Shown here piece by piece: positions 13,341-22,941 of a stretch of DNA of 64,000 nucleotides. The notes beneath the pieces are model-generated. The model was not told the origin of the DNA and did no database searches. It saw only the letters and a list, made by a program, of their open reading frames with translations. The stretch lies in assembly GCA_022393335.1 (NCBI GenBank), contig JAJEKB010021263.1, positions 579,077 through 643,076 on the forward strand, in the 5' to 3' direction. This DNA comes from Macrotrachela quadricornifera. Lineage: Eukaryota; Rotifera; Eurotatoria; Philodinida; Philodinidae. How positions within the stretch are numbered: the stretch's first letter is position 1; each line of letters starts with the position of its first letter. A program made the translations under genes and the position numbers.

Positions 13341-13685
13341 AATGATTAATTTTGTAAAAAATAAGTAAGAGAGAGAGATTAATTAACGGAAGAGAATGAT
13401 TGAATGATCTACAAAGAAAAATGGCAAATAATGTCATATATATATGAGAACAAAGAAAGCTAAAGATGCAACAAGCGATTCAGACTACTCGTGTACAAGA
13501 TTGCAGAAAATAAAGTGACTGAACGGAATGAAATTTGTGTTTTTGATAAAAATAAAATAAAATATACATCTGACAATACACAACGAGAAAAAAGAAAAGA
13601 AAAGAATAGAATAATACTGTTTAATTGAGCACCTATAGATGAGAAAAGAAAAAGAGAATATTGCAACGTTAATAATGTTTATTTT
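13341..13685. other. Short intergenic spacer
   Basis: 345 bp between the start of the DnaJ gene and the stop of the next minus-strand gene. It must contain the DnaJ promoter, but no defined site was recognised. Confidence 0.5.
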
Positions 13686-16600
13686 TCAAGGATTTGAAAT
13701 AAGACCATCAAATCCATTTAATGTTCGTGTTATTAATTGAATATGTTGTTTTAATCTTGACCAATATAATTTAGCTGCATCACGTAATTCTGTTTGTGGA
13801 TCATTGTCAATACCAAACAAAAGATTTGATAATGTTGGAAATGGTACAACGGTATTTGTAAGACCAAATGCTGGTCCAATTAAAACATGTCTAATACAAA
13901 AAAAAACAAAAAAATTTTTGTTTATGGAGATTTACAAAATAAAATACTAATTACTTATATGTTTCATCTGCTGTACTCATTTGACGTAATTGATCATCAG
14001 TTATAAATAAACGTTCGAATTCAATAAGTTTTTCATTTAATAATTGAAAATGAATATAACTATTAAATAAAAAATAATTTCTATTTGTTTTTTTTTTGTA
14101 GTTTAAAGATTTAATTTTCATACTCATTTTTAGATAATTGATCAATACGTATTTGAATTTGTCGAATAGCTTTTGTTAAATCATTTATTAATTTTATTAT
14201 TTCATCTAAATTTATTTTTTTATTGATATAAAATTACAGAAATATTCTCTTTCTTACTCGAATCACCGAGATGATTAGCTAATGAATGATATGCTTTATC
14301 ATAATGAGCAAGATAATCAACTATTTGTTTATCAATTAAATTAGCATAATTAGTTAAATTAAATGGAATTAATGGTTCATCAATTAATTGACGAATTATT
14401 TCCGATACAAATTGTGTATAAGCAGCAATAATCTGTTATTAAATTTAATTCATTTTTTAAATGTAAAAAAAACAAAACTAATTACAAACCTCTGGTTTAA
14501 TTTCATTATTAGAAATAACTGGTGATTTTTTAAGATAAAATGTATCGTTTGTTAAAGCCTAAATAAAGCGAAAGAGTAAAAGGTAAAGTATGATGAATAT
14601 CATTGATGCATAACGATAGAAAAAAAAGAGATATTTATCGTCTATATTATTATGCTGTATCATCATACAAAAAAAAAAAGATAATTTTATAACCTTAACT
14701 AAGCATAGAGCAAATCATAAATCAAGATCAAAAAAATTAATCATATTAATACCTGTTCGTCAGTCATTTCGATAAGTAATGATGGAATTCCATATTTTAA
14801 TTGAAATAATGCTGCTGATGAATCTGTATCAATCATTTGAGTAATATCGAAAGTTTTATTTAATCCAATTCGATTTTTACTAGCTCGTAACCATTCATCA
14901 AATAATTTATGTGGTTCACATTCAAGGTTTTCTTCATGATCATTTGTTTTTTCCATATGATGTCCATGTTCTTCATCATGTCGTCGTTGATGACTATGCA
15001 TATGTGACATTGTTGTTGTTGTTGTTTGTGGTTGACGATGATGACATACATGATCATGAATAAGTGGACTAACAATAGAATCAGCAGCACGTTGAGCAAT
15101 TTGTTGAAGTAATGGTGAACCATGTAAATTAAGTGTAGAATTTCCACTAATACCATTTCCAAGATCAATATATGCAAGTAAATTTCTATTAATAAAACGA
15201 TAATTATCAGAAATCCAACGATGAACTAAAAATATGAACCAAAAAAAGTTTTATTTAAATTTAAATTTTATTTTCTTACTTGTATAACGATCATAGGATA
15301 AACCTGACCAAGCACAAAATATAATTGAACGTCTAGAAAAATAAAAATTTACATATAAAAAACAAATAAATATAGATAAACAAACCTTGGATGCCAACCA
15401 TTTTTAATTTGATTATCATATGCTTGAAGAATTTCATTAAGAATTTTTTCTTGTTGTTTTTTACCTAATTGATATCCAATCATAATAAAATGATCAGGTT
15501 CAATTGTACCATGAATATAACCAAATACAATTGGTAAATGTACTGGTATTTCTTGCATAAATGTTATTAAACGAAGTTTTGTTTGTTGAAGTAAACCACC
15601 TAATTTAATTGATGTTGTTTTATTATGCCATTCTATTGGACATGGTAACCATTGATTTGAATCAGATGGTATTGATGAAAATATATTTTGAACATCAGAA
15701 TATGAAAGAATTATAACTGATATTTGATGATCATTATCATTAAATATTCCATCAAGAAATTTTTGTTTTTCTTAAAAGAATAAAAATGTTAAAAAAATTT
15801 TTTAAAAAAAATGTCATTACCTTTTTCTGTTGAAAGTCTTTTCCATTCTTCAGAAAATGTATATCGATCATTTGTTGTTGTTGGTATTTGTTGATTTATT
15901 TCATTATCATCAAATAAAACAAGACCTGCAAATTTATAATATATTGCTTGACGTATTTGTTCAGTTTGTGATATAATTGTTGATTTTCTACGCATAAATA
16001 TAATTGTATTATTATTATTTTCAAATTTAATTTGATTTTTTTTAAATAAATAAGCAAAATCTTCATGTCGACCATAATTAACATAATAAATATAATTTGC
16101 ATTTATTCTACCAGATTTAATTAATGATGAAAATGTTAAATAATCATTTGTTGTTAAAAGATTAAATTTTGCAAGTTCTTGATCATTTTTTCCATTAAGT
16201 AATTGAATTCCACTCCATTGTGTTGATAATGGTGCATATGTTGATAATGTTAAATCATATGAAATTTTATTTACACGTGTAAATAATTTTGTTAATGATT
16301 GCCAATTTTGTTCTAATTTATTTGCAGCATCATTTTCAGATTCAATTGAACTAGAAAAATATAAATAAATGAACATAAAGAATTCTTTTTTTGGTAAAAT
16401 TTTACTGATTAAAATTAAGAAAATTTGTTTTTGTAATTGATTGAATAAGTTTTGTTTTTATTGTTAAATCAGGTGGATTAAATAATGATTTTGATGGTTC
16501 AACATCTTGAGACATACGATATATCATAATAACAACACCAATAAGACATCCGACTATAAATGCAAATAAAATAAGACTAAAGATAAAAACAGGTTGAATA

Positions 16601-16761
16601 TTGCTAGTATGACGTCTTTGATAAGTTTTTGGACGTTTAGAAATTATTGGAAAATTATCATGTTGTTCTTTTATTGAAGATTGTGTTAATTCATTACCAT
16701 CATCATCATCAGCTGTTGCAAGAAGAAGAGCAGCTTTTTCTTCCGTACCTAATTGACGCAT
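13686..16761 (-). CDS. Transferrin-receptor/PSMA-like type II membrane protein, peptidase-dead
   Basis: Ten exons can be traced (16761-16406, 16350-15821, 15770-15386, 15332-15280, 15226-14753, 14558-14490, 14432-14258, 14205-14124, 14059-13955, 13890-13686), about 810 residues against 750-760 for PSMA and TfR. A short cytosolic N-terminus is followed by one membrane helix (FIFSLILFAFIVGCLIGVVIMIY), a PA-like region, an M28-like region and the TfR dimerisation domain (RLFITDDQLRQMS, YKHVLIGPAFG). Where active M28B peptidases have the metal-ligand block after EPD and the AEE pair after the ILFASW-like strand, this protein reads EPDHFIMIGYQ and AWSGLS, so it should not be a zinc peptidase. A His-rich insert lies at about residues 494-546. 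One extra base in exon 5, in the A/T run near 15178-15184, shifts the frame; it could be a sequence error or real damage. Ligand unknown. Confidence 0.8.
14910..15065 (-). other. Histidine-rich insertion in the TfR-like protein
   Basis: Within exon 5 the protein carries a stretch with more than a dozen histidines in about 50 residues (HDHVCHH, MSHMHSHQRRHDEEHGHH). This sits in the extracellular M28-like domain. Such clusters can bind zinc, copper or iron; that role is inference. Confidence 0.7.
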
Positions 16762-17583
16762 TTTTTTTTATTTTCGTCAATATGATGACGATGCAAAGAT
16801 TGAAATAATAAATAACAACAATATGTACGTGTTGATATGGTGCATTGTATTTATAGTATATAGATTTTTTAATTAATCCAATCAGAAATTTTGTTTTTTG
16901 AAATTTATTTCAAATAAAAAAATTAAATTAATATAGATTTTGCGAAAGAAATAAATAATAAATTGTATTTTAGAAAATTCATAATAGATGTCGCTATTGA
17001 TTAATAATAAAGAACATATTTTACATCTCCCTCTTTTATAATATATACGTTGAACTGATATGTATATGCACAAGAGAATAAAATAGACATAAAGGCAGAT
17101 CCAAAAAAGTAGAGTGCGGTGGTACTATCCCCAGTCCTTTTCGAGAGCATTTTTTAGTTTATCTCAGCAAGCACTAAATATGTAATTTTTACCTATGGCT
17201 ACCTCCTCGAAAAAGTATTTTCTCAAGGCGACGCTAAGCCATCGAAATTTGTCTAAATAGTAAACATATACTACATTGAACAAAAAAGTGTTATAAATAA
17301 TCTCAAATGTCACAGACTTGGGCTATTATTGCATTCGATAATCACAAACAATAATAAAGAAGGATTATACGAATAAGCCAAATTTTCTTTATTTATTTAA
17401 ATATATCTCGAACATTATCTATAGTATAAATTTTCATTTCTAATACAATTAATTTATTTTTAAAAAACCAAATATAAAATAGTTTCTTTCTGATTTTCAT
17501 TGTATAAAGCTTAAGAAAATCATTCTTCCATGAATAATATAAATCGAAAATCATTTTGAAATAATCTATGTTCGTTTTTGTTT
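16762..17583. other. Intergenic DNA
   Basis: No exon recognised. It includes the promoter of the TfR-like gene and the 3' end of the DUF616-like gene. A slightly less AT-rich stretch at about 17100-17270 has no evident coding frame. Confidence 0.5.
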
Positions 17584-19488
17584 TTAACATACTGATTGAT
17601 GACCAACAGTAGCGTAAAATTGTTTCGGTAAAAAATGTAAATAATCAGTTAGATTTAATCGAACAGCTGGATAATAAACTGATAATTGTCCTCTATGTGA
17701 AAAAAAATTTACTTCATTATGCCATCCACATAAATAACGTATAATACATGGATGATTATTTCTATATAATAATATTGCAATATCAAACATTTTTAATCCT
17801 AATGCATTTGAACGAGAATAGAATCCATCTTTTCTATATTCGTTTTCTTGAAGTTTTACTTCATCTATACTTAAATTCAATTGTAATGATAATGGTATTG
17901 CTTTATGTCTTAATCGTCCAATAGTAGGATATACTTCCGTTTCTGATGTTCGTTTTAAATCAGGATGATGTGCACTTATTACTGGTGCACGTGCTTGTAA
18001 CAATAATTTATTAATATCAACAATATGTGCTTTACCATCTAACCAAATAATCCATTTAGCCATAGGAAACATTCGTTGTCCAACAATTTTTAAAATTTCT
18101 GCTGATTTAGCAGCAACACGAAATGGTGTAGCATTAAATCCTAAATCAATATAATCCCATTTAATATTTAATTGTTTATTAGAATAAAAGTTTTTATAAG
18201 CATTTATTGTCTTTGTATCAAGTAAAGCAATAAAACAAAATGATGGTAAAATTATACCCTTTATTATAGGTAAAGGATCATAACAATTTGTAACTGCTGT
18301 ATAAATAATAGTTTCACACGTATGATTTCGAGCATAAATATTTCTCACTTTATCAAATATAGATGGAATAGTAAAACCACATTTAAGTGGTTTTGAATTG
18401 AAATAATCATTAATATTTAATTGTTGATAGATTTCTTCTCGATCATTAAATGAATATAAATCACTAAAAGAACAATCAAATAATCTTGACAAACATCGTT
18501 TTGATTTATCATTTATAAAACGATTAGGAATAGTTTCACTTTGTATTTGTGCAAATATACCTTGATTATAACATATTCGATTATCAAATAAATATTCTAT
18601 AAATGAATGATTACCATGTAAATAATAAAAATCATTTGAATATGATAAATTAGATGAATGAGTGGGTATTGACATAGTTAAAATACGTTCAGCTACTTCT
18701 GATTCATCCCACCAAATTGAATCTTGAATAAATTGATGAGAATCATATTGAATTATATTTTTAATCATTATTGTTGAAGTATTTAATCCTAATAATGATA
18801 GAAAATTTGTTAATTTTTTTTCACAATCAATTAAATTTGTTTGAACTAAATCTTCTAAATAAAGTATTCTTATTTTATTATTTATATAATAATTCAAGAA
18901 ATATTTTTCAATATATATAGCTTGTTCAATAATTTTCTGATATGAAATATTAAATTTCTGAATGAAATTATATTTTTCTTTTAGTAAATTTAAATGTTGA
19001 AATATGATTGTTGCTTTATTAGATTTTCTTTTAAAATAAATTGGTTTGATATTTATTGTTTGAATTATTTGTAATGAACATGTAGATTTATTAGTTAAAA
19101 TAATTGTAAATGGTATCAAATAAATTTGTATAAACATTTTAATTGTTGAATTTGAAATGAAATGTTTTTCTTGAATAATATCACAATTATTATTCAATCT
19201 AGTAAGTCGAATATTTGCTAATTTTCGTGTAACTATCCATTGAATATATTTCATTATTCCAGTTTCATCATGAGTCCATATTAAACTATTTAATTGTGTA
19301 GAATTTATACATGAAGAATTTGTAAATAAATTATCATTAATTGATTGCCATTTAAAACAAATTGAATTTGAATTTTTTTTATAAATATGAAAAATTGAAT
19401 GTTTATAATTGAGAGGAATGAGAAAAAATAAACAAAATATAAAAAAAAAAAATATCAAACAATGAAGTAAAACTTTTGTGAACGTCAT
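17584..19488 (-). CDS. DUF616 (TOD1/MUCI70-type) glycosyltransferase-like membrane protein
   Basis: A single uninterrupted 634-residue frame. Residues about 7-26 form a signal-anchor helix, so a type II Golgi or ER topology is likely; numerous N-x-S/T sites lie in the lumenal part. The C-terminal 260 residues match the DUF616 pattern: YTAVTNCYDPL, FIALLDT, WDYIDLGF, RVAAKSAEILK and WIIWLDGK near residue 481, the last being the probable sugar-nucleotide/metal-binding strand. The middle contains ILYLEDLVQTN followed by LTNFLSLLGL, which resembles the PAPS-binding end of sulfotransferases, but the 5'-phosphosulfate loop is not evident. The ATG is directly preceded by TTTTAG, so an upstream non-coding exon is possible. 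The substrate cannot be deduced. Confidence 0.75.
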   Translation of the reverse strand: MTFTKVLLHCLIFFFFIFCLFFLIPLNYKHSIFHIYKKNSNSICFKWQSINDNLFTNSSCINSTQLNSLIWTHDETGIMKYIQWIVTRKLANIRLTRLNNNCDIIQEKHFISNSTIKMFIQIYLIPFTIILTNKSTCSLQIIQTINIKPIYFKRKSNKATIIFQHLNLLKEKYNFIQKFNISYQKIIEQAIYIEKYFLNYYINNKIRILYLEDLVQTNLIDCEKKLTNFLSLLGLNTSTIMIKNIIQYDSHQFIQDSIWWDESEVAERILTMSIPTHSSNLSYSNDFYYLHGNHSFIEYLFDNRICYNQGIFAQIQSETIPNRFINDKSKRCLSRLFDCSFSDLYSFNDREEIYQQLNINDYFNSKPLKCGFTIPSIFDKVRNIYARNHTCETIIYTAVTNCYDPLPIIKGIILPSFCFIALLDTKTINAYKNFYSNKQLNIKWDYIDLGFNATPFRVAAKSAEILKIVGQRMFPMAKWIIWLDGKAHIVDINKLLLQARAPVISAHHPDLKRTSETEVYPTIGRLRHKAIPLSLQLNLSIDEVKLQENEYRKDGFYSRSNALGLKMFDIAILLYRNNHPCIIRYLCGWHNEVNFFSHRGQLSVYYPAVRLNLTDYLHFLPKQFYATVGHQSVC

Positions 19489-20150
19489 CTAAAATCAAAT
19501 GAACTAATTTTTAGAGTAGCTTGCATTTTTTTTTTTATTAATAAGAAAATAATTAGAATACGCATGTAATAGAATCAAAATGATAGGTCAAAGGATCGCC
19601 TAACTTTCTTTTCATTAATAATAAAATTGAATTGTTCTTTGTCATTAACGAAAAATTAACGTAAATTCCTCCACAGAATAGAAGACCAGTCTATAATACA
19701 AGCCCATTCACAAAAGAATCCAGTTTGAAACTAATAAATTTTCGAACGTATTAGAAGTCTATCCTGTGCAAAATGAGCACAAAAAAGACAATGATGCTTC
19801 TTACTATTTTCTTGTTGCTAGATTTATATGCCCATTTTTTTTACGTTATATATTATTATCAATAGACGAATGAATGTGTTTCAGGCGTTATAAAAACTTT
19901 TTACGCATATGTGTTTAATAAAGCATTGTTGACAAAGAACTAATAAAGAGAAACGACGATATATAAAGTGGTGGCAAAAAAGTGTAGAAACAAGATTGTT
20001 TCTTCTTTTTCTCTTCAAAGACAAAAATCAAGAAAGTTTAGATGATTGATATAGCTAAATAGGATCTTGACTTGCTAGTTGTATATAAAAAGTCTTGGTT
20101 AGTTCTGGTCTATGTGTCTGAAAATTCGATTTTATTTTTTTCCCAGCAGA
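19489..20150. other. Intergenic DNA
   Basis: AT-rich, no gene recognised. It should contain the promoter of the DUF616-like gene. Confidence 0.5.
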
Positions 20151-21217
20151 AAAAAGTTTAAAACAAAAAGGGGTACTCTTATGTTTTTCATGCTTTTGCT
20201 TAAAATAATAAGCTGGGTTTCTTTTTTAAATGGTGCTATCTAAAAGACTAGAACATACTAATGATATTGTGTTAGTTTAATTTGATAAAAAGCTAAGAAA
20301 GAGTACCTGAAAAATTCAACTTCCTAGTACCAATACTTTATTCAGGAAGAACGAAGTTTTCACAGAGACTTTTTATACAATTTTCAAATGAAAGATGCAA
20401 AGTCGGAGAGAGCACAAAAGTTACATTGAATGATGTATTCGAATCATAGTTTGAGGATCTATTTCATATTCTGTAGAGTCTTATATGTATAGAGATTTAG
20501 AGGGCGATCCTATTGTTTGAAGCATTTTAGCCTATTTTCTTAACATATTCATCACATATGCTAATGATTCTAATAGAACACAAAATTCTCTACAAAATCA
20601 TGTGCTTTAAAGTTATAGAATACATAAAAATAAAGTCACACTAACGGTTTTTTCTACTTTGATGGAAAAATTAGCCTATTTGTAGTGTAAATTTATGGAA
20701 ATTCTGTATTACTTTAAAAGATCGACCATATTCGTCTTAAATGCATATGTTTTATAAGTGCAAAGCAAATGATTTTGTAGAGAATTTTGTCCTCTATCAG
20801 AATCTCTAGCATACGTGATCATTATGTCAAGAAAATAGACTAAAATGCTTCAAACAATGGGATCATCCCTAAATCTTTATACATACAAGACCCTACAGAC
20901 CATGAGATAGACCCTCAAACTATGATCAAAATATATCATTCAATGTAACTTTTGTGCTCTCTCCGACTTTGCATCTTTCATTTGAAAATTGTATAATAAG
21001 TCTGTGAAAACGGCGTTCTTCCTGAATGGAGTATTGGTACTAAGAAAGTGAATTTTTCAGGTACTCTTTCTTAGCTTTTTATCAAATTAAACTAACACAA
21101 TATCATTAGTATGTTCTACTCGTTTAGATAGCGCTATTTTTAAAAGAAACTCAGCTTATTATTTTAAGCAAAAGCATGAAAAACATAAGAGTATCTCTTT
21201 TTGTTTCTAAACTTTTT
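20151..21217. mobile_element. 1.07-kb foldback element
   Basis: The ends AAAAAGTTTA and TAAACTTTTT open two arms of about 450-500 bp that are reverse complements with scattered mismatches; for example the segment around GATGCAAAGTCGGAGAGAGC in the left arm recurs inverted at about 20955-20985. The centre is near 20684. No reading frame for a transposase is present, so it is non-autonomous. The RNA would form a very long hairpin. Confidence 0.85.
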
Positions 21218-21236
21218 GAGGGTGAGGGTGAGGGTG
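21218..21236 (+). repeat. Short GAGGGT hexamer array
   Basis: Three consecutive GAGGGT-type units abut the end of the foldback element. G-rich hexamers resemble telomeric repeats in general, but the array is too short to call a telomere scar. Confidence 0.4.
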
Positions 21237-22133
21237 AAACAATCGCTCATAGAAAAATGAAAGTGATATTCAATGAATTATGAATAAGTTTTTGCAAAAG
21301 ACTAACTTTTATAGAATATTATCCATAAATGTTTAAATTCGATCTTCACGTCTACATCGGTAATTGTTTAATTCTCATCCTCATTGTTTCAATACAGATC
21401 ATTAATGAAACTCGGATCCACCATCTATCTAGGGACCAGTAAAGTTTTTTCTGAAAACGTGTCGTCCGATTCGCAATTGAACATGTTCTTTCTCGAATCC
21501 TAAATTTGCCTAAGTCAATCCGATATTGAACGTATTCTCAGTTTGGATGCTGACATATATAAGTGTGATGCAAATAAAAAAGAGTACGAATTAAAGTATC
21601 AGTATTAAATTTTATGGTCGGTAACTAATGTGTTTCGTTAGTCAGATAATTATTTGATCAGTAACTGTTTTTTCTTTGATGAAGACGTTTTGATGTAAGT
21701 AGAAGAATCGTTGTTTTCGTTAGCTGATCATAAGATCATCAGTCATAAGAAGTTGTTTTTTTTCTGTCCTTTCTTTCCCTCTATCAGTCGATGAATTAAA
21801 ATGGCTAGATGATGTCCGCAATTATCCAGCATTTTTCAAAAGAATTATCTGGAAGCATATTGTCGATTGTGGATCATCGAAAGTAGAAAAGGCATTACTG
21901 ATTCAATAAATTTCTATACTGACAATTAGGCTAATTTCACTGACAAAAGTTCGGAAAAAATTGAACAACAAAAAATTAAAAACTAACCCAAAGAAAATTT
22001 AAAATATTTCTTTTTTAAATAAATACTGAACTTTCGAATTATTTACCGCTTAAAAATTATTGATTATTTGTTACAAAATACTGATGAATTAATTACATGC
22101 CAATTGAGGATATTGGTCCTTTTGGAGGTAGTT
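21237..22133. other. Intergenic DNA
   Basis: No coding potential or structured RNA recognised. Confidence 0.4.
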
Positions 22134-22313
22134 CCAGGCAGACATGATCTTAAAAAAACGCGTAAAAATACCTTCAAATAGAGTAAATACGACGCTTTAA
22201 CGGTAGGGCACCGTAAAAACGCCGTATTTACGCAATTTTTTAGAAAGCGTTCTACTGCGTTAAAATTTCTACGCGTATTTCATCGGTTTTTTTTTATAGT
22301 TTTGTCTGCCTCG
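22134..22313. repeat. Probable small MITE
   Basis: Short inverted ends (AGGCAGACA at about 22136 and TGTCTGCCT at about 22305) enclose a partly palindromic core rich in ACGCG and CGCGT. No target duplication was established. Confidence 0.4.
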
Positions 22314-22357
22314 GTTCAGGAAATATCAATAAGTAAGTGTGCTAACGCTGTACTGAT

Positions 22358-22933
22358 TAGTGCCCTGCGGTTCCTATAATTACCCGGGAACCGAACCGGA
22401 ACCGACGGTTCCGGTTCGATTCCGTTTCCCAAAATCGAAAAAAAACGGTTCCAGTTTCGGTTCCCAAAATTTGTTTTAGGAACCGGTGTATTTACATTGA
22501 TATAGAAAATATTGAGTAAGATATTTTTTAATTCCTGTATTCTTGTTTTGAGATTGTTCATATTTATTAAGATAACTCCAAGGTTTCCTGCAAAACAGCG
22601 TCAACAACTTTTTAGTCATTCTTGACCTCTGTTTCAAATATGAGTGCAAGAAATGCACAAAATGCATCACTACACAGGTCATAATCTGTGTCAACATATT
22701 ATTATGTTGCATTTGAAAAATTCCTTATCTATCATTAAAAAAACGTTCGGTTCCAACGGTTCCGGTTCCGGTTCCATTCCCTTTTTTTCACGGTTCCGGT
22801 TCCATTCCCTTTTTTTCACGGTTCCGGTTCCATTCCCTTTTTTTCACGGTTCCGGTTCCGGGTAACAGAAATTGAAAAAACCGGTTCCCGGTTCGGTTCT
22901 CGGTTCCATTTATTTTGGAACCGCAGGGCACTA
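22358..22933. mobile_element. hAT-type MITE with perfect 8-bp target duplication
   Basis: The 17-bp TIR TAGTGCCCTGCGGTTCC (22358-22374) is matched by its reverse complement at 22917-22933. The flanks GTACTGAT (22350-22357 and 22934-22941) are identical, the 8-bp duplication typical of hAT elements. The 576-bp interior has no transposase. It is filled with GGTTCC/GGAACC-rich sequence and a 28-bp tandem array. The intact duplication suggests a fairly recent insertion. Confidence 0.9.
22760..22862 (+). repeat. 28-bp tandem repeat inside the hAT MITE
   Basis: About three and a half copies of a unit containing CGGTTCCGGTTCCATTCCC followed by a T run. Apparent reading frames across it are repeat artefacts. 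Confidence 0.8.
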
Positions 22934-22941
22934 GTACTGAT

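Noticed and set aside
21218..21236. Interstitial telomere
   Set aside because: Only three units and the telomere repeat of this organism is unknown, so it was kept as a short repeat.
22644..22865. Serine/glycine/phenylalanine-rich open frame
   Set aside because: It is the translation of the 28-bp tandem repeat inside a hAT MITE.
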